From Granulosicoccus sp. (lineage in GTDB: Bacteria; Pseudomonadota; Gammaproteobacteria; Granulosicoccales; Granulosicoccaceae): a stretch of 64,000 nt of DNA. The notes under the pieces are model-generated. The model did not search any database, was not told the DNA's origin, and saw only the letters and a program-made list of their open reading frames with translations. The position numbers and the translations under genes are program-made. The stretch's first letter is position 1. Each line of letters begins with the position of its first letter. Shown here piece by piece: positions 15,933-24,161 of the stretch. The DNA lies in NCBI GenBank assembly GCA_023300375.1, contig JALZWO010000055.1, positions 1-64,000 of the forward strand, read 5' to 3'.

Positions 15933-18191
15933 TTAAGTATGATCTTCGATAGGAGGCTCATTAATTAGTCTATGTCGTGAGAACACACGCTGTGCCTCTC
16001 TGTAGCCAATCTCGCTGATCATTTCATAGGCTTTGAAATCAAGCAAAGACACTGCTCTGACATTGGGTTCAATCAGTACATCTAAGCCGTTTCTTGCAAT
16101 GTTTAAGGATTCAACACTTTTAATATCAGTGGAGCGCAATAGGGTTTCTGCGATACGCGGAATTTTTGTAGTTGGCTCAAATGGATTGATGCGCGATAAA
16201 AATACACGCCAACCTGAAAGTACTGTTCCAAAATCATAGTAGTTAAATTGTTCTGAAATTTGGCTGACGTTCACGCCAATGATAAATCCTTTACCGCTTA
16301 GTCGACGTTTCATGATGTCAACAGGGAAAGTGTTTAATACAGCGCCATCGATTAGGAGGTCGCCGTTGGCTGTAGGTACTGGGGAAAATATTCCGGGTAG
16401 GGATATTGTTGTGCGCACGATTTTCCACAAAGGCCCTCTGTCATGAATAACCTCTTGGCCATCAGCTAGATTAGATGATACGCAAAAGTATGGAATCCAA
16501 AGATCCTCGATGCGTTGTTCTCCATAGACTGATCTACAAAAACGCGACAACTTTTCTGACTTCATTAGAGATGCCAGAGGAAGGGTGTAGTCAAACAACG
16601 CTTTTTTATTGGCAAAACGTTTAGACAATCTCTGGATGTCTTTGTGTGAGGCCCCCATAGCCATTGATGCACCAAGCAAGGCCCCCATGCTGGACCCACC
16701 TATATAGTCAAGCGGCATGTTTTGTTCTTCGATAAGTTTATAGGCGCCTAAATGAGCATACCCACGTGCGCCCCCACCACTTAATACTAGGCCAGTTGCA
16801 ACATTTCGTAAGCGTCTGGCGAGGCGTGCAAAGTGCTGCTTATCGTTCAAGCGCACATGATAATAAGCATCTAGCTCTCGTGGCTCTAACCACTTCGCTG
16901 TATTTTTAGGCGAAACAGTATCTGTGGGGTGAAGTAAGACAAGGTCAACACTGGGTCTTATTCTAGCTCCATCGAATTGTTTATTGAACTGCCGTTCAAC
17001 CTCCCTGAGTTCAGCGGTATTATCAGCGCTGGCACTGACAACCAGAATAATTCTATCTGCTCTATTTACGCATCGTTGTGTCCATGAGCTCCACTGCCTA
17101 TCGGTTAGGTATAGCATGGAGTCGAATCGACTATCTTTGTCGTCTAGCCATTCAGCAACAGCTGAATTGAATACGCTATCAAATTCTGTTTGCGAAGCGC
17201 CAGTTCGCCCATACCAAGTGTCAAAGCTACGAGAGTTTAACGAGACCGCAGAGCCAAGTTCTCTCAAAGCACTTTTTAATTGATGAACAAAGCGGCGTAC
17301 AGGTAGTTTGACATCCATAGGTATGATGACGAAATTTTGATCTGCACTGACATTATCTTTTTTTCTGGAAGTATCTATATGCCGACGTACTACGAGTCTT
17401 GATAATCGCAAAAGCATGCTTGCGTTTGTTGCAATCAAACTATCAAAGTCATTTTTTTTAAGCAATGCAACTGTGGATTCTCGTGCTGCAATAACTGTTG
17501 CACTGCGTGTTGTATCTGCCAAGAGCGCTAATTCGCCAACAGTTTCTGGCGAATTCACTACCGCCGTACTTTGTGTTTCACCCGTACTAGATAGTGTCTG
17601 TGTGATAATTTTCCCCGACACAAGCACATAAACACCGTCGGCGATATCACCTTCCCTAAATAACGTTTGCCCACTGTGAAAATGCATCACTGTGGATTTT
17701 TCAAGCAAGGCATTCATGGTGGAATGACTGATATCGCCAAACAACTTGAGATACGACCTTGCAAGAGTTACACGCCGTGATAGATCTGCGGCAACATCGT
17801 AAACACTTGCCAAAATGTTTGGATCAATTTCGGTCAGATGTTCGAAAGCAAATCGGGGGAATAGGGCAACGGACGTTTTTTTCGTAGCAACCGCATTGAC
17901 TAGCATCTGACCGCCGTTCAGCACAGCGAAATCCCCAGCTGTTTCACCTTTGTAGCGTGATTGAAGAAAAAACGATGCACTGCTGTCAACAGACGGCATA
18001 TAGAGTGCCAGTTCACCGTCAATGACCAGATAAAGGTTCAGACTCTTGCTTCCCGCTTCGAACAGTGTCTCGCCTTCTTGAAGTTGAGCGAAGTCAATAT
18101 GGGGAAGTATCGTGCTCCAGAATTCTTCGTTGATACTCTGCAACAACGTTAGTTTTTTGAGAGCCCGTATGAGGCGAGCATCTTTCAACAC
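15933..18191 (-). CDS. Patatin-like phospholipase with two cyclic-nucleotide-binding domains (NTE type)
   Basis: Predicted lipid esterase of the neuropathy-target-esterase/RssA-like class. Two cNMP-binding-type domains occupy about residues 15-270 (GETLFEAGSKSLNLYLVIDGELALYM and SGQTLFREGDIADGVYVLVSGKIIT). A middle region of about 180 residues follows, then the patatin domain: oxyanion motif GGGARG, nucleophile elbow GGSSMG, and catalytic aspartate in LIDGAVLNTFPVD. Both dyad residues are present, so it should be active. The start codon is GTG at 18191 with no clear ribosome site, and TTG at 18188 is equally possible. It is convergent with the formate dehydrogenase operon. The substrate and the nucleotide, if any, are not known. 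Confidence 0.9.
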   Translation of the reverse strand: MLKDARLIRALKKLTLLQSINEEFWSTILPHIDFAQLQEGETLFEAGSKSLNLYLVIDGELALYMPSVDSSASFFLQSRYKGETAGDFAVLNGGQMLVNAVATKKTSVALFPRFAFEHLTEIDPNILASVYDVAADLSRRVTLARSYLKLFGDISHSTMNALLEKSTVMHFHSGQTLFREGDIADGVYVLVSGKIITQTLSSTGETQSTAVVNSPETVGELALLADTTRSATVIAARESTVALLKKNDFDSLIATNASMLLRLSRLVVRRHIDTSRKKDNVSADQNFVIIPMDVKLPVRRFVHQLKSALRELGSAVSLNSRSFDTWYGRTGASQTEFDSVFNSAVAEWLDDKDSRFDSMLYLTDRQWSSWTQRCVNRADRIILVVSASADNTAELREVERQFNKQFDGARIRPSVDLVLLHPTDTVSPKNTAKWLEPRELDAYYHVRLNDKQHFARLARRLRNVATGLVLSGGGARGYAHLGAYKLIEEQNMPLDYIGGSSMGALLGASMAMGASHKDIQRLSKRFANKKALFDYTLPLASLMKSEKLSRFCRSVYGEQRIEDLWIPYFCVSSNLADGQEVIHDRGPLWKIVRTTISLPGIFSPVPTANGDLLIDGAVLNTFPVDIMKRRLSGKGFIIGVNVSQISEQFNYYDFGTVLSGWRVFLSRINPFEPTTKIPRIAETLLRSTDIKSVESLNIARNGLDVLIEPNVRAVSLLDFKAYEMISEIGYREAQRVFSRHRLINEPPIEDHT

Positions 18192-18449
18192 AGTACTTGC
18201 TGCATCGAAAAAGCAACCGCAATTGTCATTGTTGTTCTGTAACCTGGATACGCTCGCAAGTCAGATACTTCATAGCTAGGCACCAGCTGATATTGTGCAT
18301 GCAAGTCCTTGATGGTACGCCGTGTGGCAAGACTGCTTTTCAGGCTTTTGCATAATTTGTGGAAACAACATCGATCCATTGTCATTCTCTATCCGCTACG
18401 CCTTCTTAGTATATAGAGAGTATAGCGAGCTGAGTCCGCCAGTACGAGT

Positions 18450-19058
18450 CTAGCGCAACAGGCTAATGGCTATGCCGAGCATAACAAATCCGACCAGGAT
18501 ATCCAAAATCCGCCACGCGCTGGGTTTTGCAAAGATTGGCTGTAGCAATCGAGCCCCAAAGCCTAAGGCATAAAAGAAGCTGAATGACGCGGTTACTGCC
18601 CCTATCGTGAACCACAAACGCATGTCTTCGTAGCGTAGAGAGGCGGCGCCGAGTAGAACAACGGTGTCAAGGTACACATGAGGGTTGAGCCAAGTGAGTG
18701 CCAAACAGGTGCCAACGGCTGCCTGCCACGATGGTGCCTTGTGACCTGCGGCGGTGAGGGTTGCGCCACCTCGCCATGCAGAGCGAAAAGCCACAAGGGC
18801 GTAACCGAATAGAAATGCTGCGCCGCCCAGACTGGCCAATTGGGCAAACCAAGGCACGGCAACAACTAGAGTGCCAAAGCCCAAGACGCCGGCAACAATA
18901 AGTAATGCATCTGAAAACGCACACACAAAGCACAGTAAACCAACATGCTCACGCCTTAGCCCTTGCCTGAGTAAAAATGCATTCTGCGCACCAATGGCTA
19001 GTATGAGCCCAGCACCTAGCAAAAATCCTGCGCCAAGGGCCGCGAACTGGCTTGTCAT
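18450..19058 (-). CDS. LysE/ArgO-family amino-acid exporter
   Basis: Inner-membrane exporter of about six helices (202 aa, normal length). The opening GFLLGAGLILAIGAQNAFLLRQGLRREHV is the hallmark of the LysE/ArgO group, followed by CAFSDALLIVAGVLGFGTLV and, in the middle, TCLALTWLNPHVYLDTVVLLGA. In the family such proteins export basic amino acids such as lysine or arginine. Substrate cannot be fixed from sequence. No ArgP/LysG-type regulator is adjacent. It lies 22 nt downstream of the DUF3047 gene on the same strand, so they may be co-transcribed, although no functional link is evident. Confidence 0.9.
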   Translation of the reverse strand: MTSQFAALGAGFLLGAGLILAIGAQNAFLLRQGLRREHVGLLCFVCAFSDALLIVAGVLGFGTLVVAVPWFAQLASLGGAAFLFGYALVAFRSAWRGGATLTAAGHKAPSWQAAVGTCLALTWLNPHVYLDTVVLLGAASLRYEDMRLWFTIGAVTASFSFFYALGFGARLLQPIFAKPSAWRILDILVGFVMLGIAISLLR

Positions 19059-19080
19059 CTGGGGGATGATGCGTACCGAG

Positions 19081-19776
19081 CTATTCCGATGCGGCAGAGA
19101 ATTTTATATTGCCAAACCAAGCGTTGCCTTCAACACCGGTGTTGTCGCCATCGAGCATAACCGCGTAGGCAGAAATTTCATCAAGATCAACGTCAAACAA
19201 CGTTTTGAAATCGTCCGCTAGGTTACGCGACTCCATGGCCCATTGTCCGACGAATTCGTCGCCGGACTGTAACGCCATCATGACGCCTTTCTCGGTGAAG
19301 GGATTGGTCCATGTTTCACCTTTTGGGGTATCTGACGCCCAAACATAAGTGATCGCTAGTGTTTCCCATGGCAAAAAGCCGATTTGCGCGGCAACATAGA
19401 CTCTGGCGGGGAAATCATCTCCCGCGCGAACCTTCTCTTTATCATTAGGAAATGTTCTGTCTATCTTCCAAGACCAGGTGATCTGTGGCGTATCTTTAAG
19501 ACTAATGACTTGCTCGCGGTATAGCAGGGATGCTGTGCCATTGGTGTAGGCATGCAGGACTTTGGCGCCGTCCAGATCAACGATATTATAATCTGTGTTT
19601 TTTCGAAAACTGCGTTCTTCCCAGTCGTCCTTCAAGGAGGATGGTGTGAAATCGCCAGTCAATTCGCTGATGTTTGCATCGGTATCAGTATTGTTGGCAA
19701 AGGCAATTTGAAAAGCCGCTGAGCCTGCCAATACACCGATAGCCAGAATGGCGGGGAATCGAGGTTCGAATTTCAT
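19081..19776 (-). CDS. DUF3047 exported protein
   Basis: 231-aa protein with an N-terminal signal peptide (FPAILAIGVLAGSAAFQIAFA, likely cleaved after AFA). The DUF3047 pattern is evident: ITWSWKIDRTFPNDKEKVRAGDDFPARVYVA, LAITYVWASDTPKGETWTNPFTEKGVMMALQSG and AYAVMLDGDNTGVEGNAWFGNIKF. The fold resembles carbohydrate-binding jelly-roll modules, but the ligand is unknown. Located in the periplasm. Start ATG at 19774-19776. It is divergent from the haem A synthase gene and directly upstream of the LysE-type exporter. Confidence 0.87.
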   Translation of the reverse strand: MKFEPRFPAILAIGVLAGSAAFQIAFANNTDTDANISELTGDFTPSSLKDDWEERSFRKNTDYNIVDLDGAKVLHAYTNGTASLLYREQVISLKDTPQITWSWKIDRTFPNDKEKVRAGDDFPARVYVAAQIGFLPWETLAITYVWASDTPKGETWTNPFTEKGVMMALQSGDEFVGQWAMESRNLADDFKTLFDVDLDEISAYAVMLDGDNTGVEGNAWFGNIKFSAASE

Positions 19777-19884
19777 GAGTCTTCGTCTGTTTTGTTGGTA
19801 ATAAAGTTCAATGGATTACATGCAATAACCACACAATCTGCACCTACATGAACTTCGTACGGATAGAATAGTTGTTATTGCTCA

Positions 19885-20934
19885 ATGGTTCAGATTTTAA
19901 TGGTCACCGGTACAGTTTCAGATAAAGGCCGCGTTCGGCAATTTTGGTGGTGTGCGATATTAACGGTTGCTACTATTTACGCCCTAATCATGGTGGGTGG
20001 TATCGTTCGCGCCTCTGGCGCCGGTATGGGTTGCCCTGATTGGCCAACCTGCTTCGGACAGTGGGTGCCACCTACACACGAGTCACAATTACCCGCTAAT
20101 TATCAGGAAATATATGCTGATCGTGGGTACGCAGACACAACATTTAACGTACGCAAAACTTGGACCGAATACCTCAATAGACTATTGGGGGTATTCACAG
20201 GTTTTACAATACTGCTAACTCTTTTGTTTGCCATACCGCTTCGTGGCAAGGATCCCAAAGTGGTTTGGTTGTCGTTAGCGGGGTTTATTCTGGTAGGAGT
20301 GCAAGGGTGGCTAGGAGCCCAAGTCGTTGCTACCAACCTGAAAGTAGGCATGATTACTATCCACATGCTGCTGGCTCAGGTTATTGTCGGCATCGTTATT
20401 GCGGCAGTCATTCGCGTCCGTCGAGAAAACTACCGTCTTATCAATCTTGAGAGTATGCCGCGTTTGTTTTATCCATTGATGCTGCTCGCCATGGGGGCGG
20501 GGTTACTTCAGCTACTCATGGGTACACAGGTTCGCGAAGCAATGGACCTCATTGCCCGCAGTCACGAGCACGACAACCGCCATCTGTGGATAGACAGTTT
20601 GCCTTTCATCTTTACATTGCACAAATACTACACTGTGCCGCTCGTGGCATTGAATGGCTGGTTAGCCTATACAGTGCTGACCCATTCAGATTCAGTGGTA
20701 TTGCGTCGGCTGTGCATCGCACTTATGGTGTTTATTCTAGGGGCCATCGCCATCGGTCTGAGCATGGCTCGGTTACATGTACCCATTTTTTCCCAGCCAA
20801 TGCATTTGTGGTTGGCCTCTGTCATTTTCGGCACACAGCTTGCGATTTTGCTGATTGTTCAGCACGCTCGAGATACGCGTTCGCAGGCGCTCAGCGACGC
20901 ACCTGATCTAACATTTGCAACTGCAAACAAGTGA
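19885..20934 (+). CDS. ctaA: CtaA/COX15-type haem A synthase
   Basis: Inner-membrane enzyme that oxidises the C8 methyl of haem O to make haem A for aa3-type cytochrome c oxidases. The 349-aa protein has about eight hydrophobic helices. Helix 1 contains GGIVRASGAGMGCPDWPTCFGQWVPP, with the extracytoplasmic cysteine pair found in many CtaA proteins. Conserved histidines occur in IHMLLAQVIVG and in MHLWLASVIFGT near the C-terminus. The start could be ATG 19885 or ATG 19900, and no strong ribosome site decides. It stands alone: no ctaB, surf1 or oxidase subunit genes are adjacent. A stem followed by TTTT ends the unit. Confidence 0.88.
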   Translation: MVQILMVTGTVSDKGRVRQFWWCAILTVATIYALIMVGGIVRASGAGMGCPDWPTCFGQWVPPTHESQLPANYQEIYADRGYADTTFNVRKTWTEYLNRLLGVFTGFTILLTLLFAIPLRGKDPKVVWLSLAGFILVGVQGWLGAQVVATNLKVGMITIHMLLAQVIVGIVIAAVIRVRRENYRLINLESMPRLFYPLMLLAMGAGLLQLLMGTQVREAMDLIARSHEHDNRHLWIDSLPFIFTLHKYYTVPLVALNGWLAYTVLTHSDSVVLRRLCIALMVFILGAIAIGLSMARLHVPIFSQPMHLWLASVIFGTQLAILLIVQHARDTRSQALSDAPDLTFATANK

Positions 20935-20971
20935 GCCACTGTAGGCCTGCCCAGTAATAACCCACATTGCT

Positions 20972-21008
20972 CTAGTGGCTGAGTGCCAAACGCGGCACAC
21001 TAGCTTTT
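20972..21008 (+). terminator. Probable Rho-independent terminator after haem A synthase
   Basis: Stem of CTAGT / ACTAG stacked on GTGCC / GGCAC with a six-base bulge on the left side and a six-base loop (AAACGC), followed by CTTTTC. The U-run is short, so strength is uncertain. It separates ctaA from the comEA-like gene. Confidence 0.5.
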
Positions 21009-21035
21009 CAACACGGCAACGACAAGGAAGTCGTT

Positions 21036-21509
21036 ATGAAAACAATTGTCACAGCAATGTGGGCAGGGTTACTTATTGCATTTTTTGCTCTTTCCAGTAT
21101 GGCTCACGCCAACGAGCGTCAGACGAATTCAGTGTCGTTACTCGACATCAATACGGCCACTCAGGGGCAGCTCGCAGAGCATCTACCGGGTATTGGCCCA
21201 GCGAAAGCCGCTTTGATTATCGAATTCAGAGAAAAAAATGGCGCATTCACCCATATTGATCAGTTGCAGCAAGTTAAGGGCATAGGGCCGAAAACAGTTG
21301 AAAAGCTTCGCACTCTAGTGCGCGTTGGCAGCGCGGCCAACGCCCGTCAATCGCAGCTGAAACACCAGCAAATGGAAAATACATCTAAGGTTGATTTCCG
21401 CCGCGTAATTTCTTCAGCTAATTCGTCTGCTCAGGCGATCAGCACCAACACACGTCGAGAAAGGGCGTGGTATAGACGTTCTCTGCTGGAAATTATGCGT
21501 TCGCACTAG
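21036..21509 (+). CDS. ComEA-like helix-hairpin-helix DNA-binding protein
   Basis: 157-aa secreted protein. A signal peptide (AGLLIAFFALSSMAHA) is followed by two HhH motifs: LLDINTATQGQLAEHLPGIGPAKAALIIEFRE and FTHIDQLQQVKGIGPKTVEKLRTLV, the ComEA arrangement that binds double-stranded DNA without sequence preference. In naturally competent bacteria such a protein pulls incoming DNA into the periplasm. Many Gammaproteobacteria carry short ComEA homologues whether or not competence is known. The last 60 residues are basic, polar and of low complexity, longer than in minimal ComEA proteins. GGAAG lies upstream of the ATG. Confidence 0.88.
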   Translation: MKTIVTAMWAGLLIAFFALSSMAHANERQTNSVSLLDINTATQGQLAEHLPGIGPAKAALIIEFREKNGAFTHIDQLQQVKGIGPKTVEKLRTLVRVGSAANARQSQLKHQQMENTSKVDFRRVISSANSSAQAISTNTRRERAWYRRSLLEIMRSH

Positions 21510-21543
21510 AGGCTACTGCTACCCAATTTCCTAGATCTCGAGC

Positions 21544-22071
21544 TCAGTCGCCCTCAAACTCCACTAATACATGTACTGGCACATCGAGCGCTTCGATTTT
21601 AGCTCGGCCCCCCAGCTCGGGTAGGTCGATTATGAATCCGCAGCCAATTACAGATGCTCCAGCTCGCCTGATGAGCTTGATGCCTGCCTCGCACGTACCG
21701 CCAGTCGCGATTAAGTCATCCACCAGAAGCACACGTTCGCCCGGTTGCAATGCATCCTCGTGCAACTCCATCGTGGCCTCTCCATATTCAAGCGTGTAGG
21801 ATTCACTGAGGCTAGGTCCGGGCAATTTGCCAGCTTTGCGGATCGGCACAAAGCCCACGCACAGTTGATGCGCAATAGCGCCACCCATAATGAACCCTCG
21901 CGCCTCTAATGCGGCCACTTTGTCGATACGCTGCCCAGCGAAGAGATGAATCAGGCTGTCAGTGGCTTCGCGGAATGCCCGTGGATCGCCAAACAGGGTG
22001 GTCACGTCACGAAACTGAATGCCCGGTTTGGGGAAATCAGGAATAGTGCGTATGGAATTTCTAATATTCAT
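21544..22071 (-). CDS. apt: Adenine phosphoribosyltransferase
   Basis: Cytosolic purine salvage enzyme making AMP from adenine and PRPP. At 175 aa it has the usual length. The opening ([28 protein letters not shown]) is characteristic of Apt, and the PRPP-binding motif is [23 protein letters not shown]. Also visible are [13 protein letters not shown] and [24 protein letters not shown]. Start is ATG at 22069-22071. It stands as a single gene, convergent with the HhH gene and divergent from the DUF2959 lipoprotein gene. Confidence 0.96.
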   Translation of the reverse strand: MNIRNSIRTIPDFPKPGIQFRDVTTLFGDPRAFREATDSLIHLFAGQRIDKVAALEARGFIMGGAIAHQLCVGFVPIRKAGKLPGPSLSESYTLEYGEATMELHEDALQPGERVLLVDDLIATGGTCEAGIKLIRRAGASVIGCGFIIDLPELGGRAKIEALDVPVHVLVEFEGD

Positions 22072-22220
22072 AGAGTTTTTGGTGTTTTGAGCGTAGCAAG
22101 ACTAACACCTCGTCAGCTCAACTTCAGAGCGACATACTGCAAATCATGATTCCTGAAGCGTCAGTGCATTGCCTCTTGCGTGATACCATTTGTGCGGGCT
22201 CTTTATTTGGCAGAATTCAC

Positions 22221-22862
22221 ATGCAGTTTTTTTTACGTGCAGCTACCATGGTATCCATCGTGGTGCTTTCGGGTTGTGCCACCATAAAGTACAACACCTT
22301 GGAAAAAGTCGGCATTCACAAACGTGACATTCTTGTGGCCAACGTTGAAGACACGCGCGATGCACAGCAAGATGCACAAGAACAGTTCCAAGATGCGCTT
22401 GAGCGTTTTGGCACGGTGATGACCATCGAAGAGACCGAACTCAAGGAGGCCTACGACCAGCTTAAAGATGAGTACGAGGATAGCGTCGATGCCGCCGAAG
22501 AGGTGTCAGATGAGATTCAGGATGTTGAGCAGGTTGCCGGCGATTTATTTGAAGAGTGGGCCGAGGAGAACACAACCTACACCGACGCGGCTTTGCGCCG
22601 TAACAGTGAGGGCCAACTGCTCGATACGAAAGCCAGATATACCGACATGCTGAAAGCGATGAAAGACGCTGAGGCTAGTATGAAGCCGGTGCTATCAACC
22701 ATGCGCGACAACGTGCTGTATCTCAAACACAATCTCAATGCTCAGGCTATTGGTTCTTTGGAAACCACCTTCGCTGAACTCGAAGGCGACATTGAAGTGC
22801 TTATTTCACGTATGAATCAATCTATTGAACGCTCGAATGAATTCATCAGTCAAATGCAATAA
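22221..22862 (+). CDS. DUF2959 lipoprotein
   Basis: Predicted lipoprotein of unknown function. The ORF track starts at 22146, but the ATG at 22221 gives a proper lipoprotein signal (RAATMVSIVVLSGC, lipobox LSGC, about 19 residues). The mature part is almost entirely helical with heptad-like acidic segments (DAQEQFQDALERFGTVM, EAYDQLKDEYEDSVDAAEEVSDEIQDVEQVAGDLFEEWAEE) and a final LISRMNQSIERSNEFISQM, matching the DUF2959 pattern found in Gammaproteobacteria. It should be tethered to the periplasmic face of a membrane. The DUF2288 gene follows within 10 nt, so the two are likely co-transcribed. Confidence 0.87.
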   Translation: MQFFLRAATMVSIVVLSGCATIKYNTLEKVGIHKRDILVANVEDTRDAQQDAQEQFQDALERFGTVMTIEETELKEAYDQLKDEYEDSVDAAEEVSDEIQDVEQVAGDLFEEWAEENTTYTDAALRRNSEGQLLDTKARYTDMLKAMKDAEASMKPVLSTMRDNVLYLKHNLNAQAIGSLETTFAELEGDIEVLISRMNQSIERSNEFISQMQ

Positions 22863-22871
22863 GGCGTGTTG

Positions 22872-23204
22872 ATGAGTAAAGAACCCGACGATCAGCTTTC
22901 ACTAGCAGATAGGCTCAATCAAGAGACCGCCGTTATTGCTTGGTCAGATTTGGTAAAACACTTTGCCCGAGGTGTCGTGATACACGTATCGCCCAATCTT
23001 GACCTGATAGACGCTGCTATCTGCTTGATTGAGGATGATGCAGCTCAACTAGAGAGTTGGGCTGGCGATAGTAAAGTCAGGCGCGCCAGCGATGATGATG
23101 CACGCGACTGGACGGCAAGAGAGCCAGAATTTTGGTGTGTTGTTACTGCGCCTTGGGTGTTGGTACAGGAAAAGACACACGCCACGCGTCAAACAGTGCA
23201 TTAG
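22872..23204 (+). CDS. DUF2288 protein
   Basis: Small (110-aa) cytoplasmic protein of unknown function. The DUF2288 pattern is recognisable: LNQETAVIAWSDLVKHFARGVVIHVSPNLDLIDAA, then WTAREPEFWCVVTAPWVLVQE. ATG at 22872, preceded by AAGG at a suitable distance, is preferred over the GTG at 22866 in the track. The final 62 bp overlap the 3' end of the convergent meaB gene on the other strand. The extra tail encoded there (KTHATRQTVH) looks non-conserved and may reflect loss of an earlier stop. Confidence 0.85.
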   Translation: MSKEPDDQLSLADRLNQETAVIAWSDLVKHFARGVVIHVSPNLDLIDAAICLIEDDAAQLESWAGDSKVRRASDDDARDWTAREPEFWCVVTAPWVLVQEKTHATRQTVH

Positions 23205-24156
23205 CGGCCTGCAGAGATGTGACGCTTTGCGAGCGAACAGCTTCCTCTGTACTGGCTAAAAGCTCTGCCAGTTCGGGTTGACTGTGCAGCGAGTTGCTCA
23301 CCATTTGATCCAGCATTGACCACATCCAGCAGATGCGTTGTTTTTCGCGCAAAGCAACCAGTTCGCCTGTATCAATCAGCTGCCGCCTATGTGTGCGCAC
23401 TTGCTGCCACAACTCATCCAAACCTTGACCGCCAACAGCGCTACAAGTCATAGCCAGAGGACTCCAACTACCCGTAGGCTGAAGAATGGATAATGCGCGT
23501 TGGTAGGCAGCCTTTGCGTGCTGAGCGTCGTTAAATGAATTGCCATCAGCTTTGTTGACCGCGATGATATCTGCCAGCTCAAGCACGCCTTTCTTAATTC
23601 CTTGCAGCTCATCGCCAGCGCCCGGCAACATAAGAACAAGATAGCAATCGACCATTTCTGAGACGATGGTTTCTGATTGGCCCACACCGACTGTTTCAAC
23701 CAAGATGACATCAAAGCCTGCGGCTTCGCAAAGCAGCATTGATTCTCGTGTAACCCGTGTGACACCGCCTAGATGCCCGCTGGTCGGTGATGGCCGTATA
23801 TACGCATCCTGCTCCATAGACAGCTGCGCCATGCGCGTCTTGTCGCCCATAATGCTGCCACCTGTCCGCTGGCTGCTAGGGTCAATGGCTAACACAGCTA
23901 CCCGATGCCCCATGCCGAGAAGCTTGAGTCCTAGAGCCTCTATAAAGGTGCTTTTTCCTACTCCAGGAACCCCGCTGATTCCCACACGTATCGCTTTGCC
24001 CGTGCGAGGTAACAGGAGTTGTAATACATCTTGGGCAATGTTTTGGTGTTTAGCTAAACTTGATTCGGTCATGGTGATTGCGCGGGAGAGCATGGCGCGA
24101 TCACGGGACAATACACCGTAGGCCAGTCCTGCGGCATTGAGTGGCTGCTCGATCAT
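23143..24156 (-). CDS. meaB: Methylmalonyl-CoA mutase-associated GTPase MeaB (ArgK/MMAA family)
   Basis: G-protein chaperone that guards methylmalonyl-CoA mutase against inactivation and gates delivery of adenosylcobalamin. Motifs are complete: P-loop GISGVPGVGKSTF, switch regions with IDPSSQRTGGSIMGDKTRM, DVILVETVGVGQSE as the Walker B/G3 equivalent, and NKADGNS as G4. Length 337 aa is normal for the family. It starts 5 nt after the mutB stop, so mutA-mutB-meaB form one operon. The 3' end overlaps the convergent DUF2288 gene by 62 bp. Confidence 0.95.
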   Translation of the reverse strand: MIEQPLNAAGLAYGVLSRDRAMLSRAITMTESSLAKHQNIAQDVLQLLLPRTGKAIRVGISGVPGVGKSTFIEALGLKLLGMGHRVAVLAIDPSSQRTGGSIMGDKTRMAQLSMEQDAYIRPSPTSGHLGGVTRVTRESMLLCEAAGFDVILVETVGVGQSETIVSEMVDCYLVLMLPGAGDELQGIKKGVLELADIIAVNKADGNSFNDAQHAKAAYQRALSILQPTGSWSPLAMTCSAVGGQGLDELWQQVRTHRRQLIDTGELVALREKQRICWMWSMLDQMVSNSLHSQPELAELLASTEEAVRSQSVTSLQAANALFDAWRVSFPVPTPKAQ

Positions 24157-24161
24157 TAGGT

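Noticed and set aside
18185-18385. 66-aa minus-strand ORF upstream of the patatin gene
   Set aside because: It has no recognisable motif and overlaps the start of the patatin gene. It is probably a chance reading frame.
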